From: an uncultured Odoribacter sp.
GTDB lineage: Bacteria > Bacteroidota > Bacteroidia > Bacteroidales > Marinifilaceae
Reading direction: 5' to 3'
Assembly: GCA_905193145.1 (NCBI GenBank)
Contig: CAJJNP010000167.1
Location: 1 to 7,160 of the forward strand
Length of the DNA stretch: 7,160 nucleotides
The notes below the pieces were generated by a model that worked only from the letters and a program-made list of their open reading frames with translations, searched no databases and was not told where the DNA came from. Shown here piece by piece: positions 1 to 6,183 of the stretch (the stretch's first letter is position 1; each line of letters begins with the position of its first letter). A program made the position numbers and the translations under genes.

Positions 1-1294
1 TAAAGTTTGCAATCACTTGGTCTGCATTACCTGCTCCTTTTTCCACTTTTATTTCATAATCCTCCGTTCTCAATGTTTTATAAGATTTTGATTTAATATC
101 AAAATAAGAGAACGTCACGGCAGGAATTTTATAATCACCAGCATGACGGGGAATTGCCAAATATTCAATTACACGGTTACCTGATAATCCATTAGGTGTT
201 AAACGAACCTGACTATCTACTTTAGGAGCATATACCTCAAAATCTTCCGGGAACTTAACTTCCGGATTAGAAAGTAATTTAAGATTTCCTATCCCCGAAA
301 TAACCAGTTTCAAGGTTATTGCGTCATTAGTTTTTACTTCCTTACTTTTGATAGAAGAAGTTATATTAAACTCTCCTACACCACCGGAAAAGTCGGCAGG
401 TTTCCCTGAAGGAAGTGCATTTACATTAATTGTTATAGCAGGTGTAGTAAGTGTCTTCTTTACCTCTACTACATTACTTCCTCCATTAAAAAATGCATCG
501 AAAGGATCTGCACTCCTAACAGCTTTTGCTATTGAAGCGTCAAAACGTGCTGGCTCAATAACCAATTTTCCAGACTGTTGAGGAAATAACACAAACTGAC
601 GATATACAGTAGTATAATAGTTTCTTCCCTTATAATGTTCCTGAGACCATTTAGCATTGGCAGGACGTTCTATCTCTTGAGAATGAAATCCTTTAAAATC
701 CGGCAACTTAACATTATCAAATCCCAATTGTGATTCACGCGTATAGATCTTATAAGTCAGTAACAAAGCCTCTTGCTCATAAACTGTAGTTTTACTGGCC
801 GTTGCCGTAACAAAAAGATCCTGATTGGATACACTTGTTGAAGAAGATGCCGATCTACCCGAAGCAGCATTTCCTTGAGTTGCCCCTGCAGCACCCGTGT
901 TTTGATCAGGCGGAAGCACTTTTATTTTTACCGAATTGGAGACCATCTGATCTCCATCTGCTGTAATCGTAGCACCGGGAATCGAATAATCTCCTTCTGT
1001 TGTTGCCATCAAAATGTAAGTAAAAGTTATCCCACTTTCTGAAGACATTGCACCATTGATGATCTGGGTATTACTGAATGTACTCCGGGTAGGGCCCATC
1101 AGTACATCAAACCCTTTGATAGAGGGTGCACGAAAATCTCTCACTTTCTGTGTTGTCACTGTATAGGTCAGCCTAAACTGGTCTCCTACCACCACTACAT
1201 CAGGTGCAGATGCGGCAAACGACACTTTGCTATCGGCAAACACATTAGTGTTCACTGTTACCAATGTTATCAATAAGAAAATCAGTTTTCTCAT
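1..1294 (-). CDS. batD: BatD, aerotolerance protein (3' end cut by window edge)
   Basis: This reading frame is open from the ATG at 1294-1292 to base 1 without a stop, giving 431 codons; the C-terminus lies outside the window. Residues 1-20 form a signal peptide (MRKLIF, a hydrophobic run, then VFA before DS), so the protein is exported. The visible part looks like beta-rich Ig-like modules. A closing-strand motif recurs at EGDYSIPG (100-107), SGKLVIEP (241-248) and AGDYKIPA (385-392), about 140 residues apart, suggesting three related modules. A Gly/Ala/Ser/Thr-rich linker (about 132-156) separates the first two. Known BatD proteins carry a transmembrane segment near the C-terminus, which would lie beyond the edge. 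The gene follows batC by 33 bp. In the family BatD is thought to act in the periplasm with the VWA proteins BatA and BatB; its biochemical role is not established. The family call is firm. Confidence 0.9.
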   Translation of the reverse strand, partial: MRKLIFLLITLVTVNTNVFADSKVSFAASAPDVVVVGDQFRLTYTVTTQKVRDFRAPSIKGFDVLMGPTRSTFSNTQIINGAMSSESGITFTYILMATTEGDYSIPGATITADGDQMVSNSVKIKVLPPDQNTGAAGATQGNAASGRSASSSTSVSNQDLFVTATASKTTVYEQEALLLTYKIYTRESQLGFDNVKLPDFKGFHSQEIERPANAKWSQEHYKGRNYYTTVYRQFVLFPQQSGKLVIEPARFDASIAKAVRSADPFDAFFNGGSNVVEVKKTLTTPAITINVNALPSGKPADFSGGVGEFNITSSIKSKEVKTNDAITLKLVISGIGNLKLLSNPEVKFPEDFEVYAPKVDSQVRLTPNGLSGNRVIEYLAIPRHAGDYKIPAVTFSYFDIKSKSYKTLRTEDYEIKVEKGAGNADQVIANF

Positions 1295-1301
1295 TTCCTT
1301 T
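1295..1301 (-). promoter_or_regulatory. Purine-rich stretch directly before the batD start
   Basis: The coding strand reads AAAGGAA immediately before the batD ATG. It resembles a Shine-Dalgarno core but sits too close to the start for standard spacing. Translation in Bacteroidota usually does not depend on such pairing, so this supports the start only weakly. The rest of the 33-bp batC-batD gap is AT-rich and shows no terminator hairpin. Confidence 0.3.
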
Positions 1302-1327
1302 GAAGTTTTTATTATCTTATTCTATTA

Positions 1328-2056
1328 TTACCAATCTTTCTCGAGACGCCCTCCCTGAATTACCTGTTGTTGCTTCTTAACCTTATCCTGGGTCTCTTTC
1401 TCATCCTGCATCACCGAATTAAGTAACTGCTCAGCATTCTCCTTCGACATCTCATTCTCTTTCTTTTCCGGCTTCGGAGGTTGCTGTTGTTGCTGATCAT
1501 CTTGCTTTTGATCATTATTCTGTTTATTCTGGTCTTGCTTTTGATCTTGCTTATTTTCCTGATTATCTTTGTTCTGATCCTGATTTTGATCTTGGTTTTG
1601 CTGATTTTGTTGTTGATCTTTCAACAATTTCTGTGCCAAAGCAAGATTGTAACGCGTCTCATCATCTTTCGGATTATTCCGCAATGACATTTTATAGGCT
1701 TCTACCGCCTGTCCGTAATCTTTTCCAGCTTGAAACAAAACTCCCATATTATGATAAATATGCGCCAGCTTCATCTTATCCTTTTCAATTTTACCAGCAG
1801 CTACGTATTGTTCCATAGCTTCTTTAAACTTCTGTTGTTGAGACAACGTATTTCCTAAATTATACATAGAGACAGTAGATTTAGGATTTGCCTCCAATGC
1901 CTTCCGGTAATTCACCTCAGCATCTACAAAAACACTATCATTAAAGAAACGGTTTCCCTTACGGATATAATCTCTCTCTGCCTTTTGTGCAGATGCACCA
2001 GCCGCCAATAACGCAAACACGGCAAACAGAATATATTTACTTCTTGACATAAGCAT
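1328..2056 (-). CDS. batC: BatC, exported TPR protein with Q/N/D/K-rich tail
   Basis: The 242-residue protein begins with a signal peptide ending near ASA-Q (residues 21-24) and has no lipobox cysteine, so it is probably a soluble periplasmic protein. Three TPR units follow at about 26-59, 60-93 and 97-130, with a partial fourth at 131-146. They show typical signatures such as MYNLGNTL, AVEAYKMSLRNNP and TRYNLALA. Residues 146-193 are almost only Q, N, D, K and E, followed by PPKPEKK and a charged helical tail (about 200-232) that includes ENAEQLLNSVMQDEKETQDK. TPR units normally bind other proteins, so a scaffold role for the BatA/BatB/BatD assembly is inferred. The start follows the batB stop by 2 bp, pointing to translational coupling. 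A second in-frame ATG at 2050-2048 would give a slightly shorter signal peptide and is equally plausible. Confidence 0.9.
   Translation of the reverse strand: MLMSRSKYILFAVFALLAAGASAQKAERDYIRKGNRFFNDSVFVDAEVNYRKALEANPKSTVSMYNLGNTLSQQQKFKEAMEQYVAAGKIEKDKMKLAHIYHNMGVLFQAGKDYGQAVEAYKMSLRNNPKDDETRYNLALAQKLLKDQQQNQQNQDQNQDQNKDNQENKQDQKQDQNKQNNDQKQDDQQQQQPPKPEKKENEMSKENAEQLLNSVMQDEKETQDKVKKQQQVIQGGRLEKDW
1478..1621 (-). repeat. Low-complexity CAA/GAT/AAA-rich tract inside batC
   Basis: This tract encodes BatC residues 146-193, a run of short units such as DQ, NQ, DQN and KQ. At the DNA level it mixes glutamine, aspartate, asparagine and lysine codons in irregular short units. It could therefore change length by slippage while staying in frame, but it is not a clean tandem array. 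The complement reads as a long leucine/isoleucine-rich open frame on the plus strand, which is an artefact of this composition. Confidence 0.8.
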
Positions 2057-2058
2057 AA

Positions 2059-3087
2059 TTACTTCTTATTAGAGAACAAATGAATGTTCTTAAACAACGG
2101 ATTCTTACGTTCCAATATCAACATTTCGGCTAACAATAAAAGCAATATAATCCATGCAACAGCCTGAAACTGCTCATTGAATTGAGTATACACTTTTGAT
2201 TCGACATCAGATTTCGCCATTTTATTGATCTCTTGGTTTATAGCTTTCTGCGCAGAATTCGAATTGTCAACACGTACATAAATACCTTTACCGTCTTTAG
2301 CTATCTCCTGACACATAGCCTCATTGAGACGAGTAACAACTACATTTCCATCTCGATCACGGCGATAATCATTTGTACCTTCAACAGGAATCGGAGCACC
2401 GTCTGGAAGTCCTACTCCCAAAACACTAACTTGAATCCCCTTTTCTGCTGCCGCCTTCGCTGCTTCTACTGCCCCTCCTTCATGGTTTTCACCATCAGTA
2501 ATGACAACAATAGCACGCCCTACTCCCTCTTGAGGAGTAAAACTACGGGCAGCCAAATTTATAGCAGCGCCAATGGCCGTTCCTTGCTTAGATATCAAAG
2601 AAGGATTAATTGACTCTAAAAACATCTTGGCAGAAATATAATCGCTTGTAATAGGAAGCTGTGTAAAAGCATCACCAGCAAAAACTATCATTCCCACCTT
2701 ATCATTCTCCATTTCATCTACCAATCTGGATATTAATCGCTTAGCCTTCTCTAAACGACTCGGTTGAACATCTTGTGCCAACATAGAGTTTGATATATCG
2801 AGTGCAATGATTACTTCAACCCCTTTACGTTTCACCGTTTCCAGCTTGGAACCAAACTGAGGACGTGCCAATAACACTGCAAACAGCCCAACTGCAACAA
2901 AAACTAACCAAAATTTTACATCCGGACGATATTTAGAGACGTCAGGCATAAGTTGTGCCATTAACATCGGATCACCAAACCGGCGAATCGCTTTCCGCTT
3001 CCTATAATTAGAATACAAGTAAAAAGCAGCTAACAACGGTAATAGCAGCAACAGATATAAATATGTAGGCTCTTCAAATCGAAACAT
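2059..3087 (-). CDS. batB: BatB, membrane-anchored VWA-domain protein
   Basis: The 342-residue protein is built as TM helix (about 10-26), short loop with FGDP, TM helix (58-75), VWA domain (about 90-290), then a C-terminal TM helix (308-325). The metal-ion-dependent adhesion site (MIDAS) is complete: DISNS (97-101), the threonine in QGTAIG (T170) and the aspartate in ITDGE (D198). The N-terminal part matches the BatA-type aerotolerance N-terminal domain. The long conserved block around SMLAQD...RLEKAK and VFAGDAFTQLPIT is shared with BatA, so the two genes are tandem paralogues. By this topology the VWA domain lies between the second and third helices; which side it faces is inferred from the family (usually periplasmic). 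batB follows batA by 59 bp and is followed by batC after 2 bp. The ATG is preceded by AAAAAGAG. Confidence 0.93.
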   Translation of the reverse strand: MFRFEEPTYLYLLLLLPLLAAFYLYSNYRKRKAIRRFGDPMLMAQLMPDVSKYRPDVKFWLVFVAVGLFAVLLARPQFGSKLETVKRKGVEVIIALDISNSMLAQDVQPSRLEKAKRLISRLVDEMENDKVGMIVFAGDAFTQLPITSDYISAKMFLESINPSLISKQGTAIGAAINLAARSFTPQEGVGRAIVVITDGENHEGGAVEAAKAAAEKGIQVSVLGVGLPDGAPIPVEGTNDYRRDRDGNVVVTRLNEAMCQEIAKDGKGIYVRVDNSNSAQKAINQEINKMAKSDVESKVYTQFNEQFQAVAWIILLLLLAEMLILERKNPLFKNIHLFSNKK

Positions 3088-3097
3088 CTCTTTTTAT

Positions 3098-3119
3098 TTA
3101 CTATTTTACGATTTACAAT
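3098..3119 (-). repeat. Three tandem ATNGTAA heptamers in the batB leader
   Basis: On the coding strand the batA-batB gap contains ATTGTAA (3119-3113), ATCGTAA (3112-3106), one extra A, then ATAGTAA (3104-3098), ending 10 bp before the batB ATG. Only the third base of the unit varies. The same unit is found in the batA leader at 4136-4164 and was not seen in the other gaps of this window. The rest of the 59-bp gap is AT-rich. No function can be read from the sequence. Confidence 0.8.
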
Positions 3120-3146
3120 TTATGCTTGAAATCACATTATATTATG

Positions 3147-4130
3147 TTATGGAATCTTCTTAAGTATTGAGTTGCGCAGCAATACCTCGAGTAATATACA
3201 CAGAAAAGCTGCTAATGCAAACCAACGATATTCTTCCTGACGCTTACTGTATTCTTTGACACTCAATTTGGTTTTCTCCAGTTTATCAATTTCTTCATAA
3301 ACCTCTTTCAATTTAGAGTTGCTGGTAGCACGGAAATAATTTCCATCTGTAGTTCCCGCAATTTGAGTCAATGTCTTTTCATCTATTTCCACCGGCATAT
3401 TTACATATTGCACTGTATTTCCTATCGGATATGGATAAGGGGCCATACCATTCGTACCAACACCGATCGTATAGACACGAATACCAAAACTCTTAGCGAT
3501 CTCAGCAGCAGTCAAAGGAGAAATATCCCCTTTATTATTCGTACCATCAGTCAACAAAATGATGACCTTTGATTTAGCTTTACTATCTTTCAAACGTGTC
3601 ACAGCATTAGCAATACCCATACCAATCGCCGTCCCATCGGTTACAATTCCACACTTAATACTTTGAAACAAATTCAGCAATACAGCATGATCTACTGTTA
3701 AAGGACATTGTGTGAAACTTTCACCGGCAAATAATGTCAAACCAATATTATCATTCGGACGACCATTTATAAACTCGGCAGCTACATCTTTAGCAGCTTC
3801 CAACCGATTCGGTTTTAGGTCCTCTGCCAGCATACTGGTAGATACGTCAATAGCAAGCATAATATCGATCCCCTCAATCTCGCTGTTCTGCCAGTTATCT
3901 GTTGTTTGAGGTCTGGCAAGTACCAGAATGATCAATATTAACGCTATGATACGAAGTCCGAACGGTGCATGAAGCAAATAGTTTTTATAACTTTTGGGTG
4001 TATGCGCATATACTCGGGCATCCGAAATCTGAAGCGTCGCCTGACTCTTTTTCCACTTTAGAATATACCATACGATATAAGGTATAAGCAACAGTAGCAA
4101 AAATAAATATTCAATATTGGCAAAAACCAT
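3147..4130 (-). CDS. batA: BatA, membrane-anchored VWA-domain protein
   Basis: The 327-residue protein has the same plan as BatB: TM helix (7-23), a short soluble stretch, TM helix (58-72, ending at LARPQTTDN), VWA domain (about 86-285) and C-terminal TM helix (303-317). The MIDAS residues are all present: DVSTS (95-99), T167 in DGTAIG and D195 in LTDGT. LARPQ after the second helix and FAGESFTQCPLT are strong family signatures. The extension after GVGTNGMAPYPYP (224-235) differs from BatB, whose matching loop reads GVGLPDGAPIP. A role in binding partner proteins through a divalent metal, under control of the MoxR ATPase, is inferred from related VWA/MoxR pairs. The ATG has no Shine-Dalgarno sequence; it is preceded by an A-rich leader with heptamer repeats. 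The family assignment is firm, while the substrate is unknown. Confidence 0.94.
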   Translation of the reverse strand: MVFANIEYLFLLLLLIPYIVWYILKWKKSQATLQISDARVYAHTPKSYKNYLLHAPFGLRIIALILIILVLARPQTTDNWQNSEIEGIDIMLAIDVSTSMLAEDLKPNRLEAAKDVAAEFINGRPNDNIGLTLFAGESFTQCPLTVDHAVLLNLFQSIKCGIVTDGTAIGMGIANAVTRLKDSKAKSKVIILLTDGTNNKGDISPLTAAEIAKSFGIRVYTIGVGTNGMAPYPYPIGNTVQYVNMPVEIDEKTLTQIAGTTDGNYFRATSNSKLKEVYEEIDKLEKTKLSVKEYSKRQEEYRWFALAAFLCILLEVLLRNSILKKIP

Positions 4131-4135
4131 TCTAT

Positions 4136-4164
4136 TTACGATTTTACGATTTACTATTTACAAT
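4136..4164 (-). repeat. Four tandem ATNGTAA heptamers in the batA leader
   Basis: On the coding strand the 48-bp gap before batA holds ATTGTAA (4164-4158), ATAGTAA (4157-4151), ATCGTAA (4150-4144), one extra A, then ATCGTAA (4142-4136), ending 5 bp before the batA ATG. It matches the batB leader array, including the extra A before the last unit, but has one more copy. The array occupies the place where a ribosome-binding region would be. Confidence 0.82.
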
Positions 4165-4178
4165 TGAAATTACTCCAC

Positions 4179-5252
4179 TTATGCAAAAAGATCATAGAGC
4201 TGTGTTCCAATATATACAAAAGTAGCTACAAGAGCAACTGATAGTAATACAATTCCACATATAAGCAATATCTTAGCACGCAAAGAACGCTTCTCTATAA
4301 TAGTGATTTCCGTTGGTTGCGGCTTTTGATTTTCTTCTTCCGGCTGTTTTGTTTCATTAATAAAGTCGATAGCATTAATTAAATTCGCATCATTTTCATT
4401 CATCTGCGGATCATGCTTGGCAAACTTTACCAAATCGGCCGTTTGAAACAATTCTTTCAAATCAGAGATTGCCTCCTTATCATTCATTTCCAACAGCTTA
4501 TCTATAATTTCAGAAGAAGTCATTTCTAATGCATTAAAACCAAAACGATCTTTTATATATGTACGAATAGCATCTGTCAATTCTGTATAATATTCCTTCG
4601 ACCTTCCTTTCTGCCATACCTTCTCCGCCTTAATACGCTCTATCTCTTGCATGGCAGCCTGATGTGGCGGTAGTTTAGGTTCTACCTTTATCTTACGAAT
4701 AATCGGCTTATTGTCGCGAATACGTATGATAAAATAAATAAGCAATGCCAACAAAGGTAAAGCAAGAAACGAACATCCGATCAATCCATACCAATCTTCC
4801 CAAGCAAAAGGAGCTTTCATTACAGCTTTTTGCCCAAAAAACATTTCCGGATGCAAAGTATCGACAGGCATCGAGTAAACTTTTAATGCTAATGCCCTTG
4901 ATTTATACTCTTTATTGTCAACTGTCACAACCATAGGGGGCAGATAATAAAGGGCCGAATCAAATGAAGTAACAGTATATTCCTGTGTTATCAGCAACCT
5001 CTGTCTGTCATTTAAATACTGTGTATCCGGTTTAGCCGTCTCAATCACTTCTACTCCACTTATCAACGTATCGGAATAGACAGGAAAAACAGCCCGTTGC
5101 TTAGCATCCATTGCCACTTGCAATTGTATCTTAGCTTGCTCTCCAATAAGAATTTGCAAAGAATCAATCTTGGCTTCCACCGTAACAGATTGCGCAGCAA
5201 CTCTGCCCGATATTAAAAACAACAATATTATTAGAAAACTATTTCTATTCAT
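4179..5252 (-). CDS. Unnamed bat-operon protein: BatD-like outer module plus DUF4381-like cytoplasmic part
   Basis: I do not know a settled name for this 357-residue protein. Residues 1-20 are a signal peptide (cleavage near RVAA-Q). Residues 21-130 form a beta-rich exported module. Its closing segment, FDSALYYLPPMVVTVD (97-112), resembles the closing-strand motif of BatD. A TM helix at 157-177 is followed by basic residues (IRIRDNK), placing the next part in the cytosol. Residues 196-300 are helical and charged and include YYTELTDAIRTYIKDRFG and ALEMTSSEIIDKL, which recall DUF4381. A second TM helix is at 325-347, after a Glu/Pro/Gln-rich stretch (303-320). In proteobacterial MoxR/VWA operons a DUF4381 gene sits between DUF58 and the VWA genes, exactly as here. 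It probably links cytosolic MoxR/DUF58 to periplasmic Bat parts; this is inference. The gene starts 9 bp after the DUF58 stop. Confidence 0.75.
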   Translation of the reverse strand: MNRNSFLIILLFLISGRVAAQSVTVEAKIDSLQILIGEQAKIQLQVAMDAKQRAVFPVYSDTLISGVEVIETAKPDTQYLNDRQRLLITQEYTVTSFDSALYYLPPMVVTVDNKEYKSRALALKVYSMPVDTLHPEMFFGQKAVMKAPFAWEDWYGLIGCSFLALPLLALLIYFIIRIRDNKPIIRKIKVEPKLPPHQAAMQEIERIKAEKVWQKGRSKEYYTELTDAIRTYIKDRFGFNALEMTSSEIIDKLLEMNDKEAISDLKELFQTADLVKFAKHDPQMNENDANLINAIDFINETKQPEEENQKPQPTEITIIEKRSLRAKILLICGIVLLSVALVATFVYIGTQLYDLFA

Positions 5253-5261
5253 CTTCTTCCG
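5253..5261 (-). promoter_or_regulatory. Purine-rich ribosome-binding stretch before the unnamed gene
   Basis: The whole gap on the coding strand is CGGAAGAAG, lying between the DUF58 stop TAA and the ATG at 5252. The GGAAGAAG part is a plausible weak ribosome-binding site. The close spacing suggests that ribosomes finishing DUF58 restart here. It supports ATG 5252 as the start. Confidence 0.45.
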
Positions 5262-6131
5262 TTAATTTCGTTTGGCAAACAAATTGAGTAGTGCTTTTAC
5301 ATAATCCTGATCAGTACGCACAGAAACAGAATCCACATTACTTTTCGTAAATGTCTCACTCAATTCACTCTGTTTATTTATCCACCAATTATGATGTGCC
5401 TGACGCACAGCCTTAGATGACGTATCAATCCACTGTTCATGTCCGGTTTCAGCATCTTTTATCTTCATCAATCCTATTGGAGGAAGCTCTGAGACACGTC
5501 GGTCATAGACTTGAACAGCTACTACATCATGCTTCCGATTAGCAATCGTCATTGCATTTTTGAAACTCTCCTGATCTATAAAATCAGACAAGATAAAAGC
5601 TGTACATCGCCTTTTCATTACATTCGTCAGATATTCCAATGCCAAACGGATATTCGTACGACGACTTTCAGGTTTGAAATCAATCAATTCGCGAATAATA
5701 TAAAGAATATGTTTACGACCTTTTTTCGGAGGTATAAATTTCTCTATTCGATCAGAGAAAAAAATAACACCTATCTTATCATTGTTCTGAATGGCCGAGA
5801 ATGCCAATGTTGCAGCAATCTCGGTCACCATATCCTTTTTCATCTGCTTAACAGTACCAAACTCCAAACTACCGGAAACATCTACCATCAACATCACTGT
5901 CAGTTCACGTTCTTCCTCAAATACCTTAACATAAGGTTTGTTGAAACGCGCCGTTACGTTCCAGTCGATGTCGCGAATATCATCACCAAACTGATATTCA
6001 CGCACTTCGGAAAATGCCATACCCCTACCCTTGAAAGCCGAATGATATTGGCCTGCAAAAATATTGTTAGACAATCCGCGTGTCTTTATTTCAATTTGAC
6101 GAACTTTTTTTAATATTTCACTTGTTTCCAT
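5262..6131 (-). CDS. DUF58 family protein with VWA-like fold
   Basis: The 289-residue protein has no signal peptide or TM helix, so it is cytosolic. The DUF58 signature is clear at residues 35-75: KGRGMAFSEVREYQFGDD, then IRDIDWNVTARFNKPYVKVFEEER. A VWA-like region follows, with DVSGS at 84-88, a possible MIDAS threonine in RRTN (T159) and LSDF (181-184) where VWA proteins usually have a TDG. The third metal-site motif is therefore a variant, as is common in DUF58. The length matches short DUF58 proteins without the N-terminal membrane helices seen in longer relatives. DUF58 genes almost always sit beside moxR, and here moxR is 52 bp upstream; a direct adaptor role for the ATPase is inferred. 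The ATG at 6131 is preceded by AATTTTAAATAG with no Shine-Dalgarno sequence. METSEILKKVRQIEI is the usual start of the family. Confidence 0.92.
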   Translation of the reverse strand: METSEILKKVRQIEIKTRGLSNNIFAGQYHSAFKGRGMAFSEVREYQFGDDIRDIDWNVTARFNKPYVKVFEEERELTVMLMVDVSGSLEFGTVKQMKKDMVTEIAATLAFSAIQNNDKIGVIFFSDRIEKFIPPKKGRKHILYIIRELIDFKPESRRTNIRLALEYLTNVMKRRCTAFILSDFIDQESFKNAMTIANRKHDVVAVQVYDRRVSELPPIGLMKIKDAETGHEQWIDTSSKAVRQAHHNWWINKQSELSETFTKSNVDSVSVRTDQDYVKALLNLFAKRN

Positions 6132-6183
6132 CTATTTAAAATTGAGATTTGAAAATCGGGAGTTATTCATCACTCAATTAAAA
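6132..6183 (-). other. 52-bp moxR-DUF58 spacer
   Basis: The spacer is AT-rich and contains no ATNGTAA heptamers, no stable hairpin with a T-run and no clear Bacteroides -7 box (TAnnTTTG). It seems to be a plain leader within the operon. Confidence 0.5.

Noticed and set aside
348..581. 77-codon open frame on the plus strand
   Set aside because: It is antisense to batD, whose frame is open throughout with recognisable motifs.
1481..1687. Leucine/isoleucine-rich open frame on the plus strand
   Set aside because: It is the complement of the Gln/Asn/Asp/Lys tract of batC. Such codons read backwards give Leu and Ile; there is no independent evidence for a gene.
2233..2613. 126-codon open frame on the plus strand
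   Set aside because: It is antisense to the VWA domain of batB and shows no domain or signal of its own.
3098..4164. The heptamer repeats as a CRISPR array
   Set aside because: The units are 7 bp, directly adjacent without spacers, and no cas gene is present.
4131..4178. TAATTTCA-like sequence as a Bacteroides -7 promoter box before batA
   Set aside because: It departs from TAnnTTTG at the last bases and no matching TTTG -33 element at suitable spacing was evident. Chance matches are expected in such AT-rich DNA.
5511..6113. 200-codon open frame on the plus strand
   Set aside because: It lies wholly inside the well-supported DUF58 gene in antisense, has a Cys/His/Thr-rich unfamiliar sequence and matches no family I recognise.
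6150..6178. Possible small hairpin (GAGT...ACTC) in the moxR-DUF58 spacer
   Set aside because: The stem is only 4 bp and no T-run follows it, so it is not a credible terminator or attenuator.
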